A stretch of 64,000 nucleotides of DNA from Megalopta genalis (taxonomy: Eukaryota > Arthropoda > Insecta > Hymenoptera > Halictidae). The position numbers and the translations under genes are program-made. The stretch is from NCBI RefSeq assembly GCF_051020955.1, contig NW_027476111.1, forward strand, positions 124,001 to 188,000, given 5' to 3'. How positions within the stretch are numbered: the first letter of the stretch is position 1; each line of letters starts with the position of its first letter. Positions 9,281-20,435 of the stretch are shown here, in pieces. Under the pieces are notes generated by a model that was given only the letters and a program-made list of their open reading frames with translations, had not been told where the DNA came from and did not search any database.

Positions 9281-12200
9281 TCAGCTGCCCGGGGTTTCTC
9301 GGCGTGGGCGCGCACGCCGTCCCCGGGCACGTCGGGCGGGATCAGTTAGCTCCCGATCCCGCTCGGCAGCCTCCTTCCGCGACATAACCTCCTCGCAGAA
9401 AGAGATTGCTGCCGCCCACTTCCCCGGGCTCTCCAGCATGGCCCCAACTAGGCCGGAGAGTGCGAGGTCGTGGCCGACTTCCCGTTTTAGGACTCGGCGC
9501 AGCGCTGAAAAGGCGGGACATTCCTCCAGCGTGTGCTGCGCCGAGTCTTCCTCCGCGCCACAATGGTGGCACACCGTCGTCGCTTCCCGCCCGATGCGAC
9601 ACAGGTAGACACCGAAGCAGCCATGCCCGGTGAACACCTGCGTCGCTCGGTAGGAGAGCCTGCCATGCCGTCTCTCCCGCCACGAGGTGAAGTGCGGCAG
9701 GAGAGCCCCGGGGACGCGCTCGCCGGCGTGGGAGCAAAGCTCGGCACGCCATCTGGCGAGCGCTAGTCGCCGGGCCTGGAGCTCGAAGCCCTCGACCATC
9801 TCTCGCTCCGGCAGGGCCCCTCGAGCACGGCTGGCGATGCTTGTGCGCCTATAAACATAGGCGCGCACCGCCGCCTGAAGCTCGAAGGGAAGTTCTCCCG
9901 CCAGAGCAAGCGCCGCCACGGTAGACGTGGTGCGGTAACCTCTTATAAGGCGGATGGCCATCCGCCTCTGCAGCCGGCGCAAGAACAGCGTGTTGCGCCG
10001 GCTGGTCATCACGTACGGCGCCCATATTGGGGCACCGTATAAGGCCATAGACCGCACCACGCCCAGGTATAGGCGGCGCACCAAATCTCCCGGTCCCCCG
10101 AGGTTGGGCAGCAGGCGGCCCAAAGAGGCCGCCGCCTTTTCGACTCGGGGGACGAGACGGTCGAGATGCGCATCGAAGCTCCAGCGGCTGTCGAGGATCA
10201 GTCCGAGATATTTCAACTCGGACTTCACCTCTACGCAGGCTTCTCCAACCCGGATCCACGATCTGGCCGGTGGCCGAGACCGAGGCCGTCCGTGAAACCA
10301 GACAGCCTCGGCCTTCTCCGGGGCTATTTTCAGCCCCAGATCGCGGATCCTCGCAACGACGGCTGCCACCGCAACCTCTGCTCGTCGGATGGTCCTCTCG
10401 AAGGTACTCCCGACGGCGACCACCAACGTGTCGTCCGCGTAGCAGACGAGGGTGGCACCGTCGGGCAGGGAGGCCTTTTCCAGGACCGCGTTGTAACCCA
10501 GGTCCCACAGGAGCGGTCCTAAAACGGACCCCTGCGGGACCCCGCGGTCCACTTCCCTCCGTATCATCCCGTACCGGCCCGGGTATTCGACCCACCTGTC
10601 CCGCAGGTAGGCTCCGATCACCCGCCTCAGATAGGGAGGCACCCGGTGATCGACGAGGGCCTCCCTAATGGCGGACCAGGGCAGGGTGTTGAACGCATTG
10701 ACGATGTCAATGGACACCGCCAAGCACACCCCGCCCCTTGCCACGGCATTGTCCGAGAGGGACTTGAGACGCTCGATAGCGTCGACCGTCGATCGCCCCT
10801 CCCGGAAGCCAAACTGGCAGTCCGCCAGATCGGGGCCGTCGCGGGACAGGTGTCTGGAGAGGCGGGCAACAATGATCTTCTCGAAGATCTTGCCCGCCTC
10901 ATCCAGGAGACAAATGGGCCGGTACGCGGAGGGAGAATCCCCCGGCCTCCCATCCTTCCTCAAGAGGACCATCCGACTTTCTCTCCATAGGTCGGGGAAC
11001 GTCCCCGACCTCAGGAGCCCAGAGTAGAGGCTCCTCAGCCTCTCCCCCAGGACGCTCGCGGCGAGCAACCAGACCCGGCCGGGGATACCGTCCGGCCCCG
11101 GGGCGGTATTCTTGCCCCGGAGCCGTTTGACGACCCCGGCCATCTCCTCCGGCGCGACCTCAAGATCCGGGGACCACTCATGTTCCTCTGGCTCAGGGAC
11201 GGGCCGGGACACCTCCCCGCTAACGGGGAATAAAGCGTCCACGACCCGCCCGAGCAGCTCCGGATCCAGGCTCTCCGTCACGGGTGGCGCCCAGGGACGT
11301 AATCGCTCCAATGCCATCTTGTATGGGCGCCCCCACGGATCTCGGTTCAGAGAGCCGAGGAGATCGCGCCAGGCCTGGTCCTTCGCTCGCCTGATGGCCA
11401 GCTGCAGGGCGACCACCTTCTCCCGATATCGCCCGTACAGTTGGGCAGCCAGCACGTCGTCCGTACGACGTCGTCGACGGGCGCGAGCGTACTGGCGTCG
11501 CGCGCGGACGCACTCGGTGCGTAATTCCGCTATTTCGCGCGACCACCAGTACACCGCCTTCCTCGGGAAGACCCTGGCCCGGGGCATGGCTACGTCGCAA
11601 ATGGACGTCATTGCGCCACGGAACCAATGGGCCTCCCCATTCCCGTCGACTGGCCCGGCCGGTGTTGCTGGCCAGGCCACGACGTGGGCCGCCGCCATCA
11701 GAGCGTCCTGGTCGAGGCGCTTCAGCGCCCACCGCGGTCGAGGCGAACCTTCATCGGCGGGGCGACGACGGAGTGTCGATGGTGGGGCGGCGGAGAGGTC
11801 GAGAACTATGTATCTGTGGTCAGACAACGTCTCGACCCCTTCCGCCACCCTCCACCCCGTAATACGGCGCGCGGCCTGGGGCGTTGCCCACGAAAGGTCA
11901 ACGATGGACCCCCCGTTATGCCGCACGCACGTATGGACCGAGCCCGTGTTCAGGAGACGGAGCTCCAGTCCCGCCGCCCAATCCAGCACCTCCCGGCCCC
12001 TCGAATCAGTCCCGGGGGAACCCCAAGCCGTGGCCTTGGCATTAAAGTCCCCCAGGACCAGCACCGGACGGGGATGGCAGCGGGAGACGCATCTCCCTAC
12101 CCCGTCCAGATACTGCTCAAACTCTTCGAGGGACCACCTTGGAGGTGCGTATATCGCCACAATCGCGGTGCCGCCCCAATCGACGGCCACGTATCCCAGG

Positions 12201-12424
12201 CCGCGCTCGATAAGCGAGCACGGCGGGGACCCCGGCCTCCCAGCCCAAATAATCGCGGCGGAGCCAATCGAGTCCCCCATCCAGTGTGGATGTTTGGGGA
12301 CCCTGTGCGGCTCCGCCACGACTGCCAACCCGGCACCCCGCTCGGCCAGGCATTGAAACAGGAGATCCTGCGCTCTGGCCGAGCAGTTGAGGTTAACTTG
12401 TATTATCGGGCCCGGGGGCCCCAT
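9281..12424 (-). CDS. Family A ORF2: endonuclease-reverse transcriptase, copy A3
   Basis: Complete 1047 codons with all endonuclease (E38, D126, N128, D202, H203), reverse transcriptase (D573, D664, D665) and C-terminal CCHC residues. Differences visible against A2 include V89I, G373E, R814-region L813F, and two changes between the RT and the CCHC. Its TAATG link to ORF1 is kept, but ORF1 lacks its N-terminal half and the 5'UTR is gone, so no autonomous promoter or bicistronic coupling is expected. Transcription could only come from outside the copy. Confidence 0.9.
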   Translation of the reverse strand: MGPPGPIIQVNLNCSARAQDLLFQCLAERGAGLAVVAEPHRVPKHPHWMGDSIGSAAIIWAGRPGSPPCSLIERGLGYVAVDWGGTAIVAIYAPPRWSLEEFEQYLDGVGRCVSRCHPRPVLVLGDFNAKATAWGSPGTDSRGREVLDWAAGLELRLLNTGSVHTCVRHNGGSIVDLSWATPQAARRITGWRVAEGVETLSDHRYIVLDLSAAPPSTLRRRPADEGSPRPRWALKRLDQDALMAAAHVVAWPATPAGPVDGNGEAHWFRGAMTSICDVAMPRARVFPRKAVYWWSREIAELRTECVRARRQYARARRRRRTDDVLAAQLYGRYREKVVALQLAIRRAKDQAWRDLLGSLNRDPWGRPYKMALERLRPWAPPVTESLDPELLGRVVDALFPVSGEVSRPVPEPEEHEWSPDLEVAPEEMAGVVKRLRGKNTAPGPDGIPGRVWLLAASVLGERLRSLYSGLLRSGTFPDLWRESRMVLLRKDGRPGDSPSAYRPICLLDEAGKIFEKIIVARLSRHLSRDGPDLADCQFGFREGRSTVDAIERLKSLSDNAVARGGVCLAVSIDIVNAFNTLPWSAIREALVDHRVPPYLRRVIGAYLRDRWVEYPGRYGMIRREVDRGVPQGSVLGPLLWDLGYNAVLEKASLPDGATLVCYADDTLVVAVGSTFERTIRRAEVAVAAVVARIRDLGLKIAPEKAEAVWFHGRPRSRPPARSWIRVGEACVEVKSELKYLGLILDSRWSFDAHLDRLVPRVEKAAASLGRLLPNLGGPGDLVRRLYLGVVRSMALYGAPIWAPYVMTSRRNTLFLRRLQRRMAIRLIRGYRTTSTVAALALAGELPFELQAAVRAYVYRRTSIASRARGALPEREMVEGFELQARRLALARWRAELCSHAGERVPGALLPHFTSWRERRHGRLSYRATQVFTGHGCFGVYLCRIGREATTVCHHCGAEEDSAQHTLEECPAFSALRRVLKREVGHDLALSGLVGAMLESPGKWAAAISFCEEVMSRKEAAERDRELTDPARRARGRRARPRRETPGS

Positions 12425-13476
12425 TACACAGCCGTGTCCATCGCCGTCACGGCCGCGGATGCGGTGGCGTCAGGGACTTTAGTGGCCCCATTCGCCCCCG
12501 CGGGTGCGGCGGTAGCATCAGGCGGTGCCGCCTTTTCGTTGCTGGCCACGGTGGTCGCTGCCTTGGCCATCGTGGTTTCCTTCCCTTTTTTATTGAATCT
12601 GGCAGACGACCTTTGGCCGCCTACCTTGCCTCGCCTCGCACTGACAGGACACGCCCGGCCGCCGAGGCGGTGACCAGAAGGCCTGCCCGCGCCCGCACAA
12701 AGCGGACAATTGGGCGTGGCCGTACAGGCTGCCACCTTATGGTCCCGACTGCCGCATCTATAGCAGCAGTCGGACCTATCCTCGGCAGAAGTGCACCGCT
12801 GACTGGTGTGGCCAACATCAAGGCAACGGTAACACTGCAGAGGCCGGGCACTCAGGGCCTCCACGGCTGCATGGGTCCAGCCGACGGTTATCCGGCCCGC
12901 GACAGCAACCTTGCGAGCGGCCGCGGCAGGACATCGGACCCAGAGGGTGCCCAATTCCGAGGGGGAAGACCGGATTTCGCCGGTATTGATGTCCCCCTCG
13001 CTGCACCCGCCCACGCGGGCAACAGCCGCAGCGACCTCCGCCGGCGTGGTCGAATCGACCAGGCCACGCACCCTAAGGTCAGCTTTTTTGACCGGACGCG
13101 CGACCTTTACGCCGGTGCCCGCCAGCGCTTCCGCCACTTTTGTGGCGAGGACGGTGGCCTTGGCGGCCCCATCGGTGCCAGGGACTTCCAAAATTAACCC
13201 CCCAGTCACCGCCCTTCGCGGCCTCAGCGAGGCGATGCCAATTTCTGCCAGGTCCACCTTGGACCTGGCAGTGGCCATCGCCTGCGCGTAAGTAATGTCC
13301 ACGCCAGACGGAACCGTTATGGTAACCGCTGCTGTGCGTGGCGGTCGCGGAGGCAGGGGTGTCTTCCTCGGGGCCGCCGGGACCACCCGTCCTTTTTTAT
13401 TATTCGCCGCCGCAGTGGCCTTGGCAGCCGCCTTTTTAGCCTTGCGGCCAACCACCTGGGACCACGCCTCCTGGGG
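12424..13476 (-). pseudogene. Family A ORF1 fragment, copy A3 (C-terminal part)
   Basis: Retains roughly residues 382-731 of ORF1, open to the TAA at 12424-12426. It keeps the basic QVVGRKAKK segment, the conserved domain before the knuckles and all three zinc knuckles. The coiled coil and N-terminal region are absent and no in-frame ATG lies at the junction. Confidence 0.9.
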
Positions 13477-13480
13477 AACC
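13477..13480. repeat. Four-base repeat remnant between A3 and A4
   Basis: Only AACC separates the truncated 5' end of A3 from the poly(T) of A4. This is the 4-bp target duplication itself, so A3 entered at the first available site next to A4. Confidence 0.85.
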
Positions 13481-16400
13481 TTTTTTTTTTTTTTTTTTTT
13501 TTTTTTTATTTTACGTGGAGGAAATCTGCTTGCCAGACACCCCCGCCCCGCCCGGGGGAGCGGGACGAGGGTAGTGTGGGGTTTGACCCACTAAAACCTC
13601 CACGGCGACCTGAGGACGCAGAACCGATCGCTGGCGATTCAACGGGGGAGCCACGGGAACTCTTGAAGAACACTACCGCGGCTCCCCCTCGCCTGGCCGG
13701 CCATCAAGATGGTAACGATGGCCGGCCGCGTCCCGGGGGGAAATAAAATAAATCCTCCCCCCTAAAATCCATTTAAATTCGGCGGCGCGAGGGGTCGCAC
13801 CCCGAACCGCCCCGACACGGCGACCGCGCGATAGGTGACCAGGGCCCCCGCCCTGATCACAGCGGCCGCCGGGGGGACGACGAGTATATCGGAGGAGGAT
13901 CACAGTTAACACTCGCCTCCCTCAGACGACTCGTCATCCCCCACTCCCAACAGTGGAGGTCCTCCTCTGTTGGCGGGCGGCGGGCAATGAAACCAGCATG
14001 TTCTGGTACACCCGCCGCCCGCCTACTCTCAGCTGCCCGGGGTTTCTCGGCGCGGGCGCGCACGCCGTCCCCGGGCACGTCGGGCGGGATCTGTAAGCTC
14101 CCGATCCCGCTCGGCAGCCTCCTTCCGCGACATAACCTCCTCGCAGAAAGAGATTGCTGCCGCCCACTTCCCCGGGCCCTCCAGCATGGCCCCAACTAGG
14201 CTGGAGAGTGCGAGGTCGTGGCCGACTTCCCGTTTTAGGACTCGGCGCAGCGCTGAAAAGGCGGGACATTCCTCCAGCGTGTGCTGCGCCGAGTCTTCCT
14301 CCGCGCCACAATGGTGGCACACCGTCGTCGCTTCCCGCCCGATGCGACACAGGTAGACACCGAAGCAGCCATGCCCGGTGAACACCTGCGTCGCTCGGTA
14401 GGAGAGCCTGCCATGCCGTCTCTCCCGCCACGAGGTGAAGTGCGGCAGGAGAGCCCCGGGGACGCGCTCGCCGGCGTGGGAGCAAAGCTCGGCACGCCAT
14501 CTGGCGAGCGCTAGTCGCCGGGCCTGGAGCTCGAAGCCCTCGACCGTCTCTCGCTCCGGCAGGGCCCCTCGAGCACGGCTGGCGATGCTTGTGCGCCCAT
14601 AAACATAGGCGCGCACCGCCGCCTGAAGCTCGAAGGGAAGTTCTCCCGCCAGAGCAAGCGCCGCCACGGTAGACGTGGTGCGGTAACCTCTTATGAGGCG
14701 GATGGCCATCCGCCTCTGCAGCCGGCGCAACAACAGCGTGTTGCGCCGGCTGGTCATCACGTACGGCGCCCAGATTGGGGCACCGTATAAGGCCATAGAC
14801 CGCACCACGCCCAGGTATAGGCGGCGCACCAAATCTCCCGGTCCCCCGAGGTTGGGCAGCAGGCGGCCCAAAGAGGCCGCCGCCTTTTCGACTCGGGGGA
14901 CGAGACGGTCGAGATGCGCATCGAAGCTCCAGCGGCTGTCGAGGATCAGTCCGAGATATTTCAACTCGGACTTCACCTCTACGCAGGCTTCTCCAACCCG
15001 GATCCACGATCTGGCCGGTGGCCGAGACCGAGGCCGTCCGTGAAACCAGACAGCCTCGGCCTTCTCCGGGGCTATTTTCAGCCCCAGATCGCGGATCCTC
15101 GCAACGACGGCTGCCACCGCAACCTCTGCTCGTCGGATGGTCCTCTCGAAGGTACTCCCGACGGCGACCACCAACGTGTCGTCCGCGTAGCAGACGAGGG
15201 TGGCACCGTCGGGCAGGGAGGCCTTTTCCAGGACCGCGTTGTAACCCAGGTCCCACAGGAGCGGTCCTAAAACGGACCCCTGCGGGACCCCGCGGTCCAC
15301 TTCCCTCCGTATCATCCCGTACCGGCCCGGGTATTCGACCCACCTGTCCCGCAGGTAGGCTCCGATCACCCGCCTCAGATAGGGAGGCACCCGGTGATCG
15401 ACGAGGGCCTCCCTAATGGCGGACCAGGGCAGGGTGTTGAACGCATTGACGATGTCAATGGACACCGCCAAGCACACCCCGCCCCTTGCCACGGCATTGT
15501 CCGAGAGGGACTTGAGACGCTCGATAGCGTCGACCGTCGATCGCCCCTCCCGGAAGCCAAACTGGCAGTCCGCCAGATCGGGGCCGTCGCGGGACAGGTG
15601 TCTGGAGAGGCGGGCAACAATGATCTTCTCGAAGATCTTGCCCGCCTCATCCAGGAGACAAATGGGCCGGTACGCGGAGGGAGAATCCCCCGGCCTCCCA
15701 TCCTTCCTCAAGAGGACCATCCGACTTTCTCTCCATAGGTCGGGGAACGTCCCCGACCTCAGGAGCCCAGAGTAGAGGCTCCTCAGCCTCTCCCCCAGGA
15801 CGCTCGCGGCGAGCAACCAGACCCGGCCGGGGATACCGTCCGGCCCCGGGGCGGTACTCTTGCCCCGGAGCCATTTGACGACCCCGGCCATCTCCTCCGG
15901 CGCGACCTCAAGATCCGGGGACCACTCATGTTCCTCTGGCTCAGGGACGGGCAGGGACATCTCCCCGCTGACGGGGAATAAAGCGTCCACAACCCGCCCG
16001 AGCAGCCCCGGATCCAGGCTCTCCGTCACGGGGGGCGCCCAGGGACGCAGTCGTCCCAATGCCATCTTGTATGGGCGCCCCCACGGATCTCGGTTCAGAG
16101 AGCCGAGGAGATCGCGCCAGGCCCGGTCCTTTGCCCGCCCGATGGCCAGCTGCAGGGCGACTACCTTCTCCCGATATAGCCGGTACAGCTGAGCAGCCAG
16201 CACGTCGTCCGTTCGTCGTCGTCGACGGGCGCGAGCGTACTGGCGTCGCGCGCGAACACACTCGGTGCGTAATTCCGCTATCTCGCGCGACCACCAGTAC
16301 ACCGCCTTCCTCGGGAAGACCCTGGCCCGGGGCATGGCGACGTCGCAAACCGACGTCATTGCTCCCCGGAACCAACGGGCCTCCCCATTCCCGTCGACTG

Positions 16401-16744
16401 GCCCGGCCGGTGTTGCTGGCCAGGCCACGACGTGGGCTGCCGCCATCAGAGCGTCCTGGTCGAGGCGCATCAGCGCCCACCGCGGCTGAGGCGAACATTC
16501 ATCGGCTGGGCGACGACGGGGTGTCGATGGTGGGGCGGCGGAGAGGTCGAGAACTATGTATCTGTGGTCAGACAACGTCTCGACCCCTTCCGCCACCCTC
16601 CACCCCGTAATACGGCGCGCGGCCGGGGGCGTTGCCCACGAAAGGTCAACGATGGACCCCCCATTATGCCGCACGCACGTATGGACCGAGCCCGTGTTCA
16701 GGAGACGGAGCTCCAGTCCCGCCGCCCAATTCAGCACCTCCCGG
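13481..16744 (-). mobile_element. Family A copy A4: 5'-truncated in ORF2 endonuclease
   Basis: 3.26-kb copy on minus with a 27-nt poly(A) (poly(T) 13481-13507) and a 3'UTR to 14028. The 5' end lies in the endonuclease coding region at 16744, directly followed by AACC. Confidence 0.93.
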
Positions 16745-16755
16745 AACCTTGACAT
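14029..16755 (-). pseudogene. Family A ORF2, copy A4, N-terminally truncated and fused to a repeat-encoded ATG
   Basis: An open frame of 908 codons. The first codons MSRF come from the 11-bp repeat (ATG at 16755); the element sequence then continues in frame from about residue 144 of ORF2. Lost are N11, E38 and the GDFNAK motif, so the endonuclease cannot work. SDH, all RT motifs (YADD intact) and the C-terminal CCHC remain. Visible changes include D148N just after the junction and G226C. Whether it is translated is unknown. Confidence 0.85.
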
Positions 16756-16759
16756 AACC
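16745..16759. repeat. Telomere-like repeat tract between A4 and A5
   Basis: One unit plus AACC (15 bp). Read on minus it supplies the ATG of the A4 fusion frame. Confidence 0.93.
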
Positions 16760-17291
16760 TTTTTTTTTTTTTTTTATTTTACGTGGAGGAAATCTGCTCG
16801 CCAGACACCCCCGCCCCGCCCGGGGGAGCGGGACGAGGGTAGTGTGGGGTTTGACCCACTAAAACCTCCACGGCGACCTGAGGACGCAGGACCGATCGCT
16901 GGCGATTCAACGGGGGAGCCACGGGAACTCTTGAAGAACACTACCGCGGCTCCCCCTCGCCTGGCCGGCCAACAGGATGGTAACGTTGGCCGGCCGCGTC
17001 CCGGGGGTAGATAAATCCTCCCCCCTAAAATCCAGTTAAATTCGGCGGCGCGAGGGGTCGCACCCCGCACCGCCCCGACACGGCGACCGCGCGATAGGTG
17101 ACCAGAGCCCCCGCCCTGATCACAGCGGCCGCCGGGGGGACGACGAGTATGTTGGAGGAGGATCACAATTAGCCCTCGCCTCCTTCAGGCGACTCGTCAT
17201 CCCCCACTCCCAACAGTGGACGTCCTCCTCTGTTGGCGGGCGGCGGGCAATGAAACCAGCATATTCTGGTACACCCGCCGCCCGCCTACTC

Positions 17292-20200
17292 TCAGCTGCC
17301 CGGGGTTTCTCGGCGTGAGCGCGCATGCCGTCCCCGGGCACGTCGGGCGGGATCTGTAAGCTCCCGATCCCGCTCGGCAGCCTCCTTCCGCGACATAACC
17401 TCCTCGCAGAAAGAGATTGCTGCCGCCCACTTCCCCGGGCCCTCCAGCATGGCCCCAACTAGGCTGGAGAGTGCGAGGTCGTGGCCGACTTCTCGTTTTA
17501 GGACTCGGCGCAGCGCTGAAAAGGCGGGACATTCCTCCAGCGTGTGCTGCGCCGAGTCTTCCTCCGCGCCACAATGGTGGCACACCGTCGTCGCTTCCCT
17601 CCCGATGCGACACAGGTAGACACCGAAGCAGCCATGCCCGGTGAACACCTGCGTCGCTCGGTAGGAGAGCCTGCCATGCCGTCTCTCCCGCCACGAGGTG
17701 AAGTGCGGCAGGAGAGCCCCGGGGACGCGCTCGCCGGCGTGGGAGCAAAGCTCGGCACGCCATCTGGCGAGCGCTAGTCTCCGGGCCTGGAGCTCGAAGC
17801 CCTCGACCGTCTCTCGCTCCGGCGGGGCCCCTCGAGCACGGCTGGCGATGCTAGTGCGCCTGTAAACATAGGCGCGCACCGCCGCCTGAAGCTCGAAGGG
17901 AAGTTCACCCGCCAAAGCAAGCGCCGCCACGGTAGACGTGGTGCGGTAACCTCTTATGAGGCGGATGGCCATCCGCCTCTGCAGCCGGCGCAACAACAGC
18001 GTGTTGCGCCGGCTGGTCATCACGTACGGCGCCCATATTGGGGCACCGTATAAGGCCATAGACCGCACCACGCCCAGGTATAGGCGGCGCACCAAATCTC
18101 CCGGTCCCCCGAGGTTGGGCAGCAGGCGGCCCAAAGAGGCCGCCGCCTTTTCGACTCGGGGGACGAGACGGTCGAGATGCGCATCGAAGCTCCAGCGGCT
18201 GTCGAGGATCAGTCCGAGATATTTCAACTCGGACTTCACCTCGACGCAGGCTTCTCCAACCCGGATCCACGATCTGGCCGGTGGCCGAGACCGAGGCCGT
18301 CCGTGGAACCAGACAGCCTCGGCCTTCTCCGGGGCTATTTTCAGCCCCAGATCGCAGATCCTCGCGACGACGGCTGCCACCGCAACCTCTGCTCGTCGGA
18401 TGGTCCTCTCGAAGGTACTCCCGACGGCGACCACCAACGTGTCGTCCGCGTAGCAGACGAGGGTGGCACCGTCGGGCAGGGAGGCCTTTTCCAGGACCGC
18501 GTTGTAACCCAGGTCCCACAGGAGCGGTCCTAAAACGGACCCCTGCGGGACCCCGCGATCCACTTCCCTCCGTATCATCCCGTACCGGCCCGGGTATTCG
18601 ACCCACCTGTCCCGCAGGTAGGCTCCGATCACCCGCCTCAGATAGGGAGGCACCTGGTGATCGACGAGGGCCTCCCTAATGGCGGACCAGGGCAGGGTGT
18701 TGAACGCATTGACGATGTCAATGGACACCGCCAAGCACACCCCGCCCCCTGCCACGGCATTGTCCGAGAGGGACTTGAGACGGTCGATGGCGTCGACCGT
18801 TGATCGCCCCTCCCGGAAGCCAAACTGGCAGTCCGCCAGATCGGGGCCGTCGCGGGACAGGTGTCTGGAGAGGCGGGCAACAATGATCTTCTCGAAGATC
18901 TTGCCCGCCTCATCCAGGAGACAAATGGGCCGGTACGCGGAGGGAGAATCACCCGGCCTCCCATCCTTCCTCAAGAGGACCATCCGACTTTCTCTCCATA
19001 GGTCGGGGAACGTCCCCGACCTCAGGAGCCCAGAGTAGAGGCTCCTCGGCCTCTCCCCCAGGACGCTCGCAGCGAGCAACCAGACCCGGCCGGGGATACC
19101 GTCCGGCCCCGGGGCGGTATTCTTGCCCCGGAGCCATTTGACGACCCCGGCCATCTCCTCCGGCGCGACCTCAAGATCCGGGGACCACTCATGTTCCTCT
19201 GGCTCAGGGACGGGCCGGGACGCCTCCCCGCTAACGGGGAATAAAGCGTCCACGACCCGCCCGAGCAGCCCCGGATCCAGGCTCTCCGTCACGGGGGGCG
19301 CCCAGGGACGCAATCGTCCCAAAGCCATCTTGTATGGGCGCCCCCACGGATCTCGGTTCAGAGAGCCGAGGAGATCGCGCCAGGCCTGGTCCTTCGCTCG
19401 CCTGATGGCCAGCTGCAGGGCGACCACCTTCTCCCGATATCGCCCATACAGCTGGGCAGCCAGCACGTCGTCCGTACGTCGTCGTCGACGGGCGCGAGCG
19501 TACCGGCGTCGCGCGCGGACGCACTCGGTGCGTAATTCCGCTATTTCGCGCGACCACCAGTACACCGCCTTCCTCGGGAAGACCCTAGCCCGGGGCATGG
19601 CGACGTCGCAAATCGACGTCATTGCGCCCCGGAACCAATGGGCCTCCCCATTCCCGTCGACTGGCCCGGCCGGTGTTGCTGGCCAGGCCACGACGTGTGC
19701 TGCCGCCATCAGAGCGTCCTGGTCGATGCGCTTCAGCGCCCACCGCGGCTGAGGCGAACCTTCATCGGCGGGGCGACGACGGGGTGTCGATGGTGGGGCG
19801 GCGGAGAGGTCGAGAACTATGTATCTATGGTCAGACAACGTCTCGACCCCTTCCACCACCCTCCACCCCGTAATACGGCGCGCGGCCGGGGGCGTTGCCC
19901 ACGAAAGGTCAACGATGGACCCCCCGTTATGCCGCACGCACGTATGGACCGAGCCCGTGTTCAGGAGACGGAGCTCCAGTCCCGCCGCCCAATCCAGCAC
20001 CTCCCGGCCCCTCGAGTCAGTCCCGGGGGAACCCCAAGCCGTGGCCTTGGCATTGAAGTCCCCCAGGACCAGCACCGGACGGGGATGGCAGCGGGAGACG
20101 CATCTCCCTACCCCGTGCAGATACTGCTCAAACTCTTCGAGGGACCACCTTGGAGGTGCGTATATCGCCACAACCGCGGTGCCGTCCCAATCAACGGCCA

Positions 20201-20435
20201 CGTATCCCAGGCCGCGCTCGATAAGCGAGCACGGCGGGGACCCCGACCTCCCAGCCCAAATAATCGCGGCGGAGCCAATCGAGTCCCCCATCCAGTGTGG
20301 ATGTTTGGGGACGTTGTGCGGCTCCGCCACGACTGCCAACCCGGCACCCCGCTCGGCCATGCATTGAAACAGGAGATCCTGCGCTCTGGCCGAGCAGTTG
20401 AGGTTAACTTGTATTATCGGGCCCGGGGGCCCCAT
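17292..20435 (-). CDS. Family A ORF2: endonuclease-reverse transcriptase, copy A5
   Basis: Complete 1047 codons, all catalytic and zinc residues as in A2. Changes specific to this copy include R41N next to the endonuclease E38 loop, G84D, D107H, L463P and R694C. None hits a named motif. ATG at 20435 overlaps the ORF1 stop as TAATG. Together with the intact ORF1 and complete UTRs this makes A5 a candidate autonomous element. Confidence 0.95.
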   Translation of the reverse strand: MGPPGPIIQVNLNCSARAQDLLFQCMAERGAGLAVVAEPHNVPKHPHWMGDSIGSAAIIWAGRSGSPPCSLIERGLGYVAVDWDGTAVVAIYAPPRWSLEEFEQYLHGVGRCVSRCHPRPVLVLGDFNAKATAWGSPGTDSRGREVLDWAAGLELRLLNTGSVHTCVRHNGGSIVDLSWATPPAARRITGWRVVEGVETLSDHRYIVLDLSAAPPSTPRRRPADEGSPQPRWALKRIDQDALMAAAHVVAWPATPAGPVDGNGEAHWFRGAMTSICDVAMPRARVFPRKAVYWWSREIAELRTECVRARRRYARARRRRRTDDVLAAQLYGRYREKVVALQLAIRRAKDQAWRDLLGSLNRDPWGRPYKMALGRLRPWAPPVTESLDPGLLGRVVDALFPVSGEASRPVPEPEEHEWSPDLEVAPEEMAGVVKWLRGKNTAPGPDGIPGRVWLLAASVLGERPRSLYSGLLRSGTFPDLWRESRMVLLRKDGRPGDSPSAYRPICLLDEAGKIFEKIIVARLSRHLSRDGPDLADCQFGFREGRSTVDAIDRLKSLSDNAVAGGGVCLAVSIDIVNAFNTLPWSAIREALVDHQVPPYLRRVIGAYLRDRWVEYPGRYGMIRREVDRGVPQGSVLGPLLWDLGYNAVLEKASLPDGATLVCYADDTLVVAVGSTFERTIRRAEVAVAAVVARICDLGLKIAPEKAEAVWFHGRPRSRPPARSWIRVGEACVEVKSELKYLGLILDSRWSFDAHLDRLVPRVEKAAASLGRLLPNLGGPGDLVRRLYLGVVRSMALYGAPIWAPYVMTSRRNTLLLRRLQRRMAIRLIRGYRTTSTVAALALAGELPFELQAAVRAYVYRRTSIASRARGAPPERETVEGFELQARRLALARWRAELCSHAGERVPGALLPHFTSWRERRHGRLSYRATQVFTGHGCFGVYLCRIGREATTVCHHCGAEEDSAQHTLEECPAFSALRRVLKREVGHDLALSSLVGAMLEGPGKWAAAISFCEEVMSRKEAAERDRELTDPARRARGRHARSRRETPGS

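Larger units (their letters stand above)
8755..13476 (-). mobile_element. Family A copy A3: 5'-truncated in ORF1, no poly(A) tail
   Basis: 4.7-kb copy on minus. The 5' end is lost within ORF1 (13476 joins AACC directly). The 3' end reads CCACGTAAAA then CAAGG on the sense strand, so the tail is reduced to the encoded A's and the flank starts out of the usual GGTT phase. The 3'UTR is 8755-9280, with a triplicated AAATTT stretch near 9013-9032 not seen elsewhere in this form. Confidence 0.92.
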
